Source: Phoronis australis (Eukaryota; Phoronida; Phoronidae). From it: a stretch of 64,000 bases of DNA. Positions 23,740 to 35,868 of this stretch are shown one piece after another; the first letter of the stretch is position 1, and each line of letters opens with the position of its first letter. Where the stretch lies: NCBI GenBank assembly GCA_002633005.1, contig NMRA01000522.1, positions 83,683 through 147,682 on the forward strand, given 5' to 3'. The notes below the pieces were generated by a model. That model was not told where the DNA came from and ran no database searches. It worked only from the letters and a program-made list of their open reading frames with translations. A program made the translations under genes and the position numbers.

Positions 23740-24260
23740 CATGCAGTGCACTCGTGCATTAAACTTGTTCATATGAGTGCAATGCTATCGTCGTCGTACG
23801 ATGCACGCCTGATCCGGAAGTCGCAGATGGAATACGCTGAGATTTAATAAAAGGGCGTATTTTATAGCAACCTAAAGTAATTATTCTGAGAATGCATGCG
23901 TTGCGAGTGCCTTGCATGTAACAATACATACACGAATCCTTGAGTCCTCATTACGAATATTCCTCTGGTACCCGCGGTAGGTTGTAATTATTTTGGGATC
24001 GCACTGTAAATCTGAGCGTGATATATCAGCGACTTTCGCAGTCACGTGTACATTATACAACGACGATTGTATTTCACTCGTATGACCGAGTGTAATGCAC
24101 TCTTGTGAACGAGTAAAATGCACGCATACTCAAAATAACAGGTTGGGTTGTTATGAAATTCAAAGCGCAGTGTATAACCGACTTCCGGATTCACGCTTGT
24201 ATAGTGTTGCAAAAATGCATTGCACGCGTTCTCAAAATAACAATTTGACGCTTAATAATT
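23740..24260. repeat. Decayed foldback-like repeat segment
   Basis: GATCCGGAAGTCG (near 23811) recurs inverted as CGACTTCCGGATTC (near 24179). Variants of GAGTGCAATGC and AATGCACGC occur repeatedly on both strands, twice followed by CTCAAAATAACA. This suggests an old non-autonomous element with inverted ends. Its limits are unclear. Confidence 0.35.
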
Positions 24261-26084
24261 ATATGCATATGCATCTTCCGTCTATTTTCTGGTACAATTC
24301 AAGTGCGTCTTTGGAGGGGTCTTCACATGTAAAACACGCAGGTCTCTATGGAAACTAATTGATTTCCATGAACTGGACAAACTAATGCCAGGTTGTCTAC
24401 ATTAAGCACCAGTCAAAGGCTAAATAATCTGTGATGTAATCCTTGATGGATTTCTTTCTAATTTATTATTGAAAAGATGAAGTTGTGGTAGGCTAAAGTA
24501 TTTCTGTGTGTCATTAGTAAAGACTAGATTAATTTTCAACAACAGTCGTCGACGATGCTGAAAAACGTATAATACAAGATGTGCTGGAATATCTTACCTT
24601 TTGTTTAGAAGACAAACTGAACTCACAGTTTTAGATTTGCCTTTAAATTGTTCTCATTGTTTGAGCATGAGTTTGAAGTTAAGGGATATTAAACGATGTT
24701 TAGGTGATTTCACCTAAAGCTTACGTGATGAATTATTTCACAAAAATACATTTTAAACAAAACCACTTTCTAACAGTGTTGCAAAATAAGCTGTGTCACA
24801 AGGATGAGCGTGTCACATCACAGTAACAGCCGATTTGTTCTCTCAAAGCGGGGTCAACAAAGTTTAGTTTCCCAAGTTTCTTGCGAGAAAACGAGATCTC
24901 GCAAAATCACGTGAGTGAAAGGCGTTTCGCAAAGGTGCTCGAGACCTCACTATAGTAACTTACCATGCTGACAAACAGCGAAGAGATTAGTTTGCGCGGT
25001 TGTAATGTTGACGTATGGTATAGAACGCTGTTTCCGTTCAACTAGAGGAAGATTTTTTGCCGTAAGTGCGAACTAATGGCTTAGGACAGTGGAACCCAAC
25101 CCAGGTTCAACAAATTTTAAAAGACGTTTTGATTCATTCTAAACTTCTGAGGTTGACAAGAATTTACGGAGCACAATTTTTTCAAGAAATTTCATTGGGA
25201 CATATTTACATAATAAAGAGTGTTGAAGATTAAATCAATCTATTAAAGGAGATAGAAACGCTGATTGTTTTTTTTTTTTAATTTCCTCTTGAAAATATGA
25301 AAAGCTTCGCACTACAGGGTGCAAGATATGCTTCTAAACCTGAGGAAAATCAAAAAGAAAGTGTCTTTGAGTCATTAATTCTTTGCATTTTTATTTTTCA
25401 AAAATCATATTTCCCTTAATATTTTTCCCCAAACTACTATCACTGTGGTCCAGTTCAAGTCAACATAATACAAAGCCATTGTTATAGTGGTTATAAGGGT
25501 CTGTTTTTTTGTTTTTGATATTTGGAAAATTAACCATGTACAGTCATGATTTCCCTTTCGCATTAAAAATAGAATTGTTATCAACTTAAAGTGATATTAT
25601 TCCTGTGCTTTCTGTCAAAAACAAGTTTTATTTAGTTATCTTACTGTTATAAAATTAGCTTGACCTTTTGCCTTACTCGGTAAGAAATTATAGCTTATTA
25701 TCTTCAGTCCAAGTTCAGAAAGTTTCAGGTCACGCCGGCTTTGGTGCCGCTTCAAGGAAACCGTGGTATGGATTTCATTTGTATTGCATTTCCTAAAAAT
25801 TGATCATAACATGACTGAGAATCAAACTGAAGCGTAATGCTAGCACTGTGAAATTAAAAACTGAGATGCACGTGTCTTCCAAAAACTGCTTTAGGGTGGT
25901 GATGTGGTAACATTATTGCTAAAATCTATTAATCTATTTTCTCCATTCCTCCAACCTAGTTACCTTCGTACGACATTTCGGGCGTGTCACTTCTCCGGTC
26001 ATTTTCAGGTGTTACAGCGTTCTTAGAAGAACAAGCACGGATGTATGCTACACTCATGATGGTCAATGATAAGCACCTTTTATT
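24261..26084. other. Non-coding, nothing recognised
   Basis: AT-rich unique sequence without long open frames, domains or repeats that I can name. Confidence 0.55.
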
Positions 26085-26165
26085 TTTTTCTTGGCGCAAG
26101 CTGGGGTTGATTCTGGAACATTTAGATTGCCAGTTGAGTACTCTAACCACAACACCACCGAGTAA
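26085..26165 (-). repeat. tRNA-derived SINE with A-rich tail
   Basis: The minus strand reads GGTGGTGTTGTGGTTAGAG, an A-box region of Pol III type. A damaged B box (GTTCCAGAATC) follows and then an A-rich end (AAGAAAAAAATA). The order and spacing match a tRNA-like SINE head. Confidence 0.5.
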
Positions 26166-26249
26166 AATTTGCTGCTCTTAGAAAAACTAGCAGAGAGTAA
26201 CTCTACTGTAGTGTTACTGCTCTTTCATTGTTTAGTTCGTTCTTTTAGT

Positions 26250-26389
26250 GCTGTAGTGGGGCGTAAGCGCACCTAGGCGCAGCCAACCACCTCTTGGCAT
26301 TTGAACGTAGCGCCTACGCACCGTAAGTTACGTTCAGTGCTCAAGGTGGGCTTTGAGCGCCTACTTACCACTTATTTTACCACTACAGC
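26250..26389. mobile_element. 140-bp MITE-like element with inverted ends
   Basis: The termini GCTGTAGTGG (26250-26259) and CCACTACAGC (26380-26389) are exact inverted copies. Inside, GCGCCTAC-like motifs occur in both directions (CACCTAGGCGC, GCGCCTACGC, GAGCGCCTAC). This suits a short non-autonomous DNA transposon. No clear target duplication is seen. Confidence 0.55.
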
Positions 26390-27226
26390 ATTGCATTCTT
26401 TAGACAAAACCTTGCCTTTTGTGATATAATGAGGTGAGTGCCTTAAAGTCAGCTATCAGTCAAGCGTGGTGAGCAGCGGATAAAAGAATTTCAGAAATGG
26501 GATCAAAATGACTACTTGGTAAATTATGAATCAATCTTATTTCTCATAAAAAAGATAAGATGAAGACTCAAAGGCTTAAGCGCCATATATATGACGCCCT
26601 TTACACCCGTCAAGTGCATATTTATGTATGTTATGCATTTAGGTATTAACGCAAATATGCAGGGTGTATACTTACACCGCCTTTAGAGGCCGTGTAAATA
26701 TTAACTAGAACATGAATACGCGATTTAAATTGATACACAGAATCCGATGTTATTGTAGCATGGATATAATTTCATTCCTTCAGGCGACAACAACACTTCC
26801 TCTTTTTAAAGAACGTCCACAAATGCATTGCAGTATCTGTTGTCACGCGTGGTCAGGAAGGGTCTTTTATTCAAACGATGCGGCTTCGGCGTGAAATTTC
26901 CGTGGCTTTTGTACGTCACGGTTTCACTGGATGTACACCGTCCCTAAGAAATTCAATTCACATACTTATTCCGTGAATCAAGTACGATAACGCCTTAATC
27001 TTCCAGGGAAATTCAAAGCTTGCATGTAGCCTACCAACAGGGGGTTCTCCTGCATGGGCGTGGAGATTGATTTTAAGTGCTTTTGACAACAACCGATTCA
27101 TTGCAGCGGAAATTTAGCAGTGCGCTGCAATAGTGGTTTAGAGTAACACCCAATTTTGTACAAGTGGGGTTGCTCGGCCGGTCTTCAGAGCTCCATTTAG
27201 GATTGCCGACTCTGGTTGAAAATTCT
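26390..27226. other. Non-coding, nothing recognised
   Basis: No supported feature. The 60-codon ORF at 26712-26894 has no recognisable content. Confidence 0.5.
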
Positions 27227-27620
27227 AAAGTGGCAAAGGTTCAATAGGCTGGTAGTGCAGAACAAGAGGATCAGCACTTCCAGCAGCTGAACATGCCGAG
27301 GATGTGCTCATCATAAGAGATAGGCAGACAAGATCTGGGAACTTCAGAGTCCAGACGGTAGAGATAAGCCGTTGGAGAAGGGGTGTAAAAAGATCAGCGA
27401 GAGGAAATGAGACGATCTGAAGAAGAAGTACTTCAAGCCAAATCTGAGGAGCTTGGACAACAGGGCCCTCAAACAAGGTGGAATTTATCGGAAAGGCGCC
27501 TGACGTGGACATCGTTGCGGCCGTTCGAGCCACTACGTATAACATTTCTGCTGAGATCAGTTGATGTTATTTTACCCTCACCTGTGTAGCTTTACCTACA
27601 GGGATTTACCAAAGATCCAA
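27227..27620 (+). mobile_element. Remnant of a LINE ORF2 C-terminal region
   Basis: In shifting plus-strand frames this encodes EEMRRSEEEVLQAKSEELGQ, QTRWNLSERRLTWTSL, FEPLRITFLLRSV and LPSPV. The series 'GRWT.WE..E.RKLSW..LW..E..RI.FLL...YDVLPSP.NL' lies just before the zinc-binding C-terminus in one widespread invertebrate LINE family. Upstream frames carry weaker matches (EIGRQDLGTSESRR). Stops and frame changes show it is a decayed fragment. Confidence 0.55.
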
Positions 27621-28763
27621 AGTGTCAACTGAAATACAGATTTCCCCATCTTCCGTGAGGCTGGAAGATCATAGACACCATAAATATGCGCTCAGTTATT
27701 GTTCGAACACACGTTCCTTTGAATATGAAAACGTCTACAACGAACAAGCAACACACAGATAATCCATCAAATTTCCTCTCAGTGCGTCTATAGACCTTTT
27801 GGACCACTCACTTACATTCGTTTGTGCCATGCCTTGTTGTCACAAAAACGCCACTTTTGTGAGAAATATGCTACCCAACATAATTTTTTCAAGTGATTCA
27901 GCACGAAAGTCTATTGAAACATATAACAGAGAATAGCCGACTGTAGTGTGAAACAGTTGAAACGGCTCTCCAAATCTGTGAGGACCCATCAGATCAAAAC
28001 AAGTGACCGGGAGTCGAGAGACCACCGAAAAAATATGCCAATGACTGGGTGAAGTTAAAGTTTGCAAGAAGAAATCAACAAGGTAAGTGAGTTAGCGGGG
28101 TACCATTTATTTCTTATATTCTACGAATTTCATGAACAGGCGTGACGAGTAAACAACTTGATTCGAAAATACGTAATTTCTGCAGTCACAAGTTTTCCTA
28201 ATAGGATACATGGCTAAGCCTGTCGAAGCCATACTAGTTTGGCTAAATGTTAGGTTACTCTTCAGCAAGGTACGTCCAGCGCCCGCGGTCTAATCTTTTT
28301 ACTCGCAATCGAACTCGAATTTTTTGACATTTACCATTTCTCTCTCAAAGGAATTCATTGTAAATGTCCATAATTCGGCGCTTAAGTACCGGATGAGTTA
28401 CCTGGATATTTGTCTAACCCAGGTTGTAATTGATTACCCAAGTTTTAAAGTTATAAGTTCGAATCTTAATTCGAAATTTCGAGTTCACGATTTTTGCATC
28501 AAATTTGTAGCTCGAGTCGGGGGTCATCAAGTGTTAACTTGAACTAAAAACATCTACGTAAACCATAATGAACTCACTCACAAGAAAGTAGATACCTACC
28601 CTGAGTTTCTATTTGAGTAGTCTAGAAAATGTTCAAAAAGATTTCGAGTTCAATTTCAAGTTTGGAGATGAGACCCCGAGCCCAGATCATGGCGGCATGA
28701 CCAGCTGTTAAAGAGGCATGGAATGCGAAAGTATGGGCATGAGCTGTCTTACTACATCTCTTG
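27621..28763. other. Non-coding, nothing recognised
   Basis: No gene, RNA or repeat that I can support. Short ORFs are at chance level. Confidence 0.5.
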
Positions 28764-29005
28764 TGGCGCTTTTTATTTGCCCATCTTACCAGAGATTAGT
28801 ATTTTTTACCTTACTCATGTTTAGTCTCTAACTATTACTGGTATTGTATTAGTCATATAACTACCTTACTTATAATTGTATGTGTCATATAAATGACCTT
28901 ACTTGTAATCGTATTAGTCATAATAAATGACCTTATATCGCCTACCTAGGTCATCTCTGGTAACGAACTTGCGACGCACGAACTACCATATATCATTCGG
29001 GACAT
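28764..29005. repeat. 240-bp dispersed repeat, copy 1
   Basis: Begins TGGCGCTTTTTATTTGCCC and ends ATTCGGGACAT. Copy 2 lies in the same orientation at 29336-29575 and differs at about a dozen positions plus a small indel. Each copy contains TACCAGAGAT near its start and the inverse ATCTCTGGTA near its end, so each could hold a roughly 180-bp element with 10-bp inverted ends. Confidence 0.85.
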
Positions 29006-29335
29006 GGTATTTTACTCGTTAAATATATTTATGTGAGCATATGGACCCGTCTCATTCCTTTCCCCCCTCAATTCGGTCTAGTCCATTATTCCTTTGTGTA
29101 GGACTACTCGTCGTTCTCCCAGCCTCATTGGAGAGTTTGGTCAGCTCTGGGGGCTCTCATAGGCTGAGGATTGTCACGTGTCCTTAGGAATCCACATTTG
29201 TTATTGTAACCTCGTTTTCTCTTCACCTCCTTCGTTCCGGCCTCGTCGACGTACGTCTAAAACTTCTCAAATTTTCCCACCCCCTACCATCTCCCTTCTC
29301 TCATTCTCTCGAACCTCCACGTGGCTGGCGCTTTT

Positions 29336-29575
29336 TATTTGCCCATCTTACCAGAGATTAGTATTTTTTGCCTTACTGATGTTTAGTCACTAACTATTAC
29401 TGGTATTGTATCATTCATATAACTACCTTACTTATAATTGTATGTGTCATATAAATGACCTTACTTGTAATCGTATTAGTCATAATAAATGACCTTATAT
29501 CGCCTACCCAGGTCTCAGTTTCATCTCTGGTAACGAGCTTGCGACGCACGAACTACCATATATCATTCGGGACAT
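29336..29575. repeat. 240-bp dispersed repeat, copy 2
   Basis: Direct repeat of 28764-29005. The 330 bp between the copies is C/T-rich in part and has no primer-binding site or polypurine tract that I recognise, so a miniature LTR element is possible but unproven. Confidence 0.85.
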
Positions 29576-30162
29576 ATGTCGATCATAAATATCTTTTTAA
29601 ATAATTCCTGTCAAAAGTACCATCTCGCAACGTCTAGTAGAGAGTCATACACTTTCCCCTGTGAAGAAATTTCCAAAAATCACAAAAAATTCGCGATTCT
29701 GGTTACGACAGAGTTTCTCATCTCCCTCCCACTTATGATAAATGCGCGCATGCGCTCAGTCAGTTCGTTGAAGTCGCTTGAGTTTAAAGGTCGCATTTTC
29801 TGCTTAAGGGAAATATGCTGCGTCTATTTCTTAGCACACCAAATAAGGAGACGTGCCTTGTGGGAGAAAAATCGACGAAGTGACGAGCAGATGACAGATC
29901 GTTTTTTGAAACATGAAACTAAAAGAAAATGTTTTGATATCAACAGAAATTAAAAATCGTTACGAACGAACCCTAAAAATACCTGGTGAGCAGGTTGAAT
30001 TGTGTTTCATCGGCAGAGAACCACTTTCAATATTGCAATTTAGTCTGCTTATAGCGTTCCAGGCCTTTTTGATAGCTTGAGACTAAGAGAGGAAACCCAG
30101 AATAATGAAATCATTATAAAGGAAAATCCTTCACTTTTTGACAAAAGTGTGAAAGTATACGA
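29576..30162. other. Non-coding, one unassigned 125-codon ORF
   Basis: The ORF at 29576-29953 (plus) has a basic C-terminus but no domain that I recognise. Its start overlaps the end of the repeat copy, so I do not call it a gene. Confidence 0.4.
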
Positions 30163-30293
30163 TGGCCCAAAGATGACATCGCGCGTTTATTTTTTAATCA
30201 TCTCAGAATCTCGAGATCCAGAGATAATTTAGTCGGGATCTCGAGATCCTGAGATAATTAAAAAAACAAACGTGCGATGTCATCTTTGGGCCA
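30163..30293. mobile_element. Palindromic MITE with 60-bp arms
   Basis: TGGCCCAAAGATGACATCGC at the left and the inverse GATGTCATCTTTGGGCCA at the right start two arms that pair almost perfectly through ATCTCGAGATCC at the centre. The whole 131 bp folds on itself. This is a typical non-autonomous foldback element. Neither flank gives a certain target duplication. Confidence 0.8.
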
Positions 30294-32250
30294 CCGGAAA
30301 AGTATGACCACTGTTGTAGTTATCCGTGATGATTTTTAAAAAGGACTAATTTTGCAATGTTCATAATTTAATCACTGGTTCAATTAATTCTCCGCTTGAA
30401 TTTATAAATATCTTATGATTTAGCAGGAATTCGACTGTGTCGTAGAACGTGATTACTTTCTGATGAAGCTATTCCCACGCCATTCAAAACTGACTAATCA
30501 CACATCAACTGCAGCCGCGATTTGCGAGGACTGTTCATTTATTGACTTATTCCTAGCTTTCTTGTCGATAGCTGCCGGTCTTGTTCTTTGGCGAATTGAA
30601 CACAACATGTGAATTTTCAATATCTCAAAACCTCTTGTTTTGGTTGATATCGGAAATTAACTGGCACTGTGTTTACGGAGTCCTAGCTCCTCAATATATT
30701 CATGCTAAGACGTGCTGCTCCTGATTTATTTGATTAACTGATGACTTAGGTCCGTCAGCGACGTGTCACCAACTAACAGCAAATGTCTCAACGTACAGCA
30801 ACGTATTTTTAAAACCTTTTCTATCATTTGCACGATACAAACGTCATTTATCTTTCAACAGATTCCGAATTTGATCTCAGAATGCAACTTCTCATTATCT
30901 TCCGAAGCTTTGTTTTTAATTAATATTGAGTACAAGATTGTGCTGTGTCTGCCACTTTCCAAATTTTTTCTTTACGGAGCCTTCGATCTGCAGCCGTTTA
31001 CTGGATCTTTAACAATATTTAATTGGTTAGTATGCAGATTTACCTTGCCAACAGCTATTCAGTATGCACCCGTTTTTGGTTACGTCTTCCCATTCTTGAG
31101 ATCTATTGATGGCTATGGTAAAACACTGCGACGTGTATAGAACTTGACAGCAGGGTCACAGGGTACAAGAACAATAACACAGGTTCTGCTCCTTTCATAT
31201 TCGTATCACGATACAGACCTCATTTTGTCCGATTAACATGATACTTGCTCACAATATGAATCCATTCAATATCTCGAAGTATTTTTGGTGGCACTAGACA
31301 CAAGATGGCACTGTGTCGTCAATTTATCTTTGTTTCGCTCTAAAGACTCATAAAACCACGTTCCCTTGATATACCTTTCTGAAATTTAGTAAGCTGATGT
31401 ATCTGATTAAAAGCTACAAAAAGCGTTGAATCCGTTATCCCCTACGACTTACCATTCTCGAGTTATTGGAGATTTTCTTACTACTATTCAATCATTGGCT
31501 GGTCATCCCTTGTCGATTGAACCCCGTTGGGTAAAACATTTTGATTCTCAATCATTTTGGTAGTCATCATTTCTTTTTGTTGTTTTTATAACATTCGTCA
31601 TCATCATTTTCGTCATTATAATAATATCCACTTTCATTAAAATTTGAATGGTAGACTTCAGGGTGTGTTGTATGAATCTTATGTCGTCGTTCTCGTCATC
31701 TGTGACGGCATCTTTGTGGACGACAGCGTCGCTAGCTGTGGCATAGACGGTGTCGGTGGCGTCGGCTACGTCGTCGCCGTCATTGGCATAGTAATCATAG
31801 TGTACAGGGTCAACTTCTGGGGCTAGGACGCTGTCAACTCGTCGGCGTCGTCAGTCTCGTTTTTATTACTGGTAGTTGCATTTTCGACGATGGGTGGTGG
31901 ATTGCAGACGGTAGTAAAGTTGTGGTTGGCGGTGGGGTCACTTTAGGCGTTTTGAATCTTCTTCTGTAGTCTATTTCACCGAGAGTATTGCTTTTAAAAA
32001 TGCTTGCGTTTTAAAGTTTCCAATATGCCAACCGCAGCCAATGTCTAGACGCTGGATATCAATTTCTGGCGGCATTCAATCACGTTCATTAAATTCTAAA
32101 ATATTATATGCCAACATACCTTAACCAGTCTTCAGTGAACCTTTAGAGGGGCTAGCAACAACGGAGGAGCCATGTCTTGAAAATAACACACAATTCCCAA
32201 CTGGTTAAGGCTAGTTGCTAGATGAATATTTAAAGTGCTTACCGGCATTT
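30294..32250. other. Non-coding with a GTC/GTCG-rich tract
   Basis: The 125-codon ORF at 30763-31140 shows no domain and its ends do not coincide with splice signals. Bases 31680-31860 are rich in GTC, GTCG and GGC units, giving a Val/Gly-rich chance ORF. AATATCTC.AA.T...TTTTGG..G followed by TGGCACTGTGT occurs near 30620 and again near 31270, a sign of an old dispersed repeat. Confidence 0.45.
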
Positions 32251-32352
32251 TAACAAGTGCCAACATTGTCAGCATCTCTAAGCCTTCCTTTATACCACTG
32301 TTAACAAGTGGCAACATTGCCAGCATCTATAAGCCTTCATTTATACCACTGC
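32251..32352. repeat. 51-bp tandem duplication
   Basis: TAACAAGTGSCAACATTG begins each copy at 32251 and 32302. The copies differ at about five positions. Confidence 0.9.
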
Positions 32353-33152
32353 ATACCACAACAGTTAATTCAATGTGCCAAAACGCGAACATAGAAGAAA
32401 GACGATTCAAGAAGCTAACGATTTGCATACAACTTCCTCTACTACAGCAAGAAACAATCATATCTTCTTTTTTACTAGCAAGTGTTGCTTTTGTAGCATG
32501 CTCGCTTTGAAATGTGTAGAGTACTGAATGTAAATATCGTCTTACCTTTTCCCCGTACGAACGCAATGCATTCACACCTAATTGTATATTTGGATATCGT
32601 GTATATTTACATACGTATGTGAAATACTACATATAAACGGGTCCTAAGACTACACAATCATTTTGAAAAAGTAAACACTTCAGTTTTAATACCCATCTTA
32701 AGACTGGAACATACTGTACTTTTAGGCTGAATTCCATTGCTAGACTCGGACCAGGTTCGTTAAAAAAATTGTTTCCAAACAGTAGAAGAAGCAGCAGTAT
32801 GGCCTCGTTGCGCCAGTCTGTGACAAAACAAAGCATCATCAGTCATGCTCATAACTACAATTAATAGCACGTGAATATCAATGTATGGGATGGTGGACTC
32901 ACTATTTCAGACAACAGAAAACATTCTGAATCCAAACCCCAACAACGTTTTCTTTCATTGTAGGCAACACACATACGTTCCCACACGTGTTGGTGTTTGC
33001 ATAATGCTGGAGGTACTTCAGAAGTTTTGAAGAAATTTGCAAAGTTCATTAAGTACATTAAAATTTAAATTGTTGTTACGAAACCTTCCTGAGATCAGTT
33101 TCATACACACAACTAATTCTGAAAAAATGATTAAATCTCATTTGTGTAAAAG
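32353..33152. other. Non-coding, nothing recognised
   Basis: Only short ORFs without domains are present. Confidence 0.5.
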
Positions 33153-33477
33153 TCCTAAGCCTCCAACTGCTGGTTACTAACTCTACTTCCTATAAATTAT
33201 TTCTAGACTGAGGTAGGCCCATAATTACTTGACTAAACATTTCACGGTCCTAAGCCTCCAACTGCTGGTTACTAACTCTACTTCCTATAAATTATTTCTA
33301 GACTGAGGTAGGCCCATAATTACTTGACTAAACATTTCTCGGTCCTAAGCCTCCAACTGCTGGTTACTAACTCTACTTCCTATAAATTATTTCTAGACTG
33401 AGGTAGGCCCATAATTACTTGACTAAACATTTCTAGACTGAGGTAGGCCCATAATTACTTAACTAAACATTTCTCGG
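33153..33477. repeat. 95-bp minisatellite, about 3.4 copies
   Basis: Units begin with TCCTAAGCCTCCAACTGC at 33153, 33248 and 33343 and are almost identical, followed by a partial copy of the CTAGACTGAGGTAGGCCC half at 33432-33477. The high identity means recent expansion. Confidence 0.95.
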
Positions 33478-35184
33478 CAAATTTGAAGTGGGAGCGAAAA
33501 ACAAACCAAATGTCTGTGATAAGTCTTGAGCCACTACAGTCCTAGAGTATACACGCAGGTATCATTCAGCAGAACAATTTTTATCACTGGTTGATGTAAC
33601 CTCGGCAGTTATTGGTTAGCTTGACATTAAAGAAAGTTTTTTTCTCGACTGCAAATACTTCGTTTCTGCAGTAATGTTTAATAGCCGCGTGCTTGAAGCA
33701 CATATAATGGACACACATCTGGCCGTTTAACCGGTGTGTTATTCATACTGTGTGAATACAGGACAGCAACGCAAACAAAAGTCAGCGACAGTAGAAAAAT
33801 GCACAACGAAATAGCACAACCACAACTTTGTTGAAATATTCCAATTAAGCACCGATTTGTCTGCACAACAGACAACACATTATATCCAAATTCACGCTTC
33901 CTCCATCAGTCATTTCAATTTGTTTACGTAAGGCTCTACCCGTTGAAAATTCGACCAGTCAATTCCCCAGAAAAATTAAATAATACCGGCGTGCACTCTA
34001 CCACCTAGCGGACACACAGGAACCAGCGGTGGACTGATATTCTGTAGGACATTATCGACAAAACTATGAATCTGTATAAGTTTGTACTTCCTGAAACTAG
34101 AAAGAGTGTAGACTTTGATTTTTAACTTTAATAATTGTCATTTTGGCTCACGTGCCCATGTCCTCCTGGTAGTAAAATTTACCAAACAGGAAGGTATCTT
34201 CATGTTCAATATGAAATCTCGGAAACCTTGTCAAGGTTTTCTAAAATGTTGTTTCGCTTTCGTTTTATGCAGCTTTCAAGACTTTATCATGAAATTTATA
34301 AAGTCATTTTGATAGCCGCTAATGCAAAAGTAGAACAGTTTAAAAACAATCCCAAACATCGTTTTGAAGAATAACAAATGAAAACTTCATATTTATACGA
34401 TGAGCCATTTCTGAGGTATGATCGGAGGTCAGAATCGTTGTCAGACTTACAGAATTGTCTGTTAATATTGACTCAATGATCTGACCTATTTTTTGGCATA
34501 TTTTTCACGGAATTAGGAATCTTTAGCTAACACGAGCCTGGGTGCAATTTTTTTTAAATTATGAAGTGGTGGCAGGGTATTTCTTGACAAAACAGACTTC
34601 ATATATAGAGAAACACTAAAATGTCCCTTATCAGTTATTTCATCACAATCTTGCTGGACACTAATATTTATTTTACAGTGTACGCGAGCTATAAACCTCA
34701 GCATAAATATATTCCTTAAGCCGCCTATGTATGAAAATAACACGCTATTTAACATTAATGAGTGCGATCATCACAGCTTACACAGTATGGTAATGGTCAC
34801 CAAATACGAACACTTCAACTCTGTTGAAGAACGAATTACGGCAGAAAAGAGTTCAGAAAATGTCACCTGAGGAAATGCCCGGATGAACACATTTTGTCAC
34901 GTCCGCAAAACGCTTCTCGAACATGAGTAATTAACGTCAAGTTATTGTACTTTCGGTCATTAGTCAGTGTCTGATGCATTAACAAGTTGAAAGAAGAAGG
35001 CGAGATTAGAATAATATTGTTCGATCTTCAATGTTGCGACTGATTGTTTTCTAGTTTTGTAACTCCAGAAATGTCTTGTCAAAGTGTCGAAGTGTTCGGT
35101 GAACAATCTAGGCTAAGGTCTGTGTCTTTAAAAACAGTGATATATTTAATGTTATTTATGTCGCGATCTTTCTTTCAAGCGGTG
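33478..35184. other. Non-coding, nothing recognised
   Basis: ORFs such as 34115-34374 (plus) and 34513-34755 (minus) have no recognisable features. No repeat structure seen. Confidence 0.5.
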
Positions 35185-35287
35185 CTAAAGGGGGCGATAC
35201 AAGACACTGGAAATAGATATTTAAGGGGGCGAGACAATACAGTGGAAATAGATGCTTAAGGGGGCGATACAATGTATTGGAAATAGT
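35185..35287. repeat. 36-bp tandem repeat, three copies
   Basis: TTAAGGGGGCGATACAA and TGGAAATAG recur three times with small changes, beginning near 35185, 35221 and 35256. Confidence 0.9.
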
Positions 35288-35393
35288 TAACGCATGGGTT
35301 AGCAGTGACACGGTTATCGTAGTTAATCTTTCACGAAGACCTACAAGCGGAAAGCAAATGTTGGGGTACTCTCCACTTTGTATGCTACATGTT

Positions 35394-35868
35394 GACATGT
35401 ATGTATGTAGGTATGTATGTATGTATGTATGTATGTATGTATGAATGAATGTTTGTATGTATGAATGTATGAATGTATGTATGTATGTATTTATGTATGT
35501 ATGTATGTATTTATGTATGTATGTATGTATGTGTGTATGTATTTATGTATGGATATATGTATGTATGTATTTATGTATGTATGTATGTATTTATGTATGT
35601 ATGTATGTATGCATTTATGTATATATGTATGTATGTATGTATGTATTTATGTATGTATTTATGTATGTATATATGTATGTATGTATGTATTTATGTATGT
35701 ATGTATGTACGTATGTATGTATTTATATATGTATTTATGTAAGTATGTATGTATGTATTTATTTATGTGTGTATGTATGTATTTATTTATGTATGTATGC
35801 ATTTATGTATGAATGTATGTGTATATGTATGTATATATGAATGCATGTATGTATGTGTGTATTCATGC
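35394..35868. repeat. Long (TATG)n microsatellite
   Basis: About 475 bp of TATG with scattered TTTATG, TGTATG and TATATG variants. All plus-strand ORFs here (MYVCMYVCMY) are translations of the repeat. Confidence 0.97.

Noticed and set aside
30763-31140. Plus-strand ORF of 125 codons
   Set aside because: No domain, no splice signals at its borders, AT-rich composition like its surroundings.
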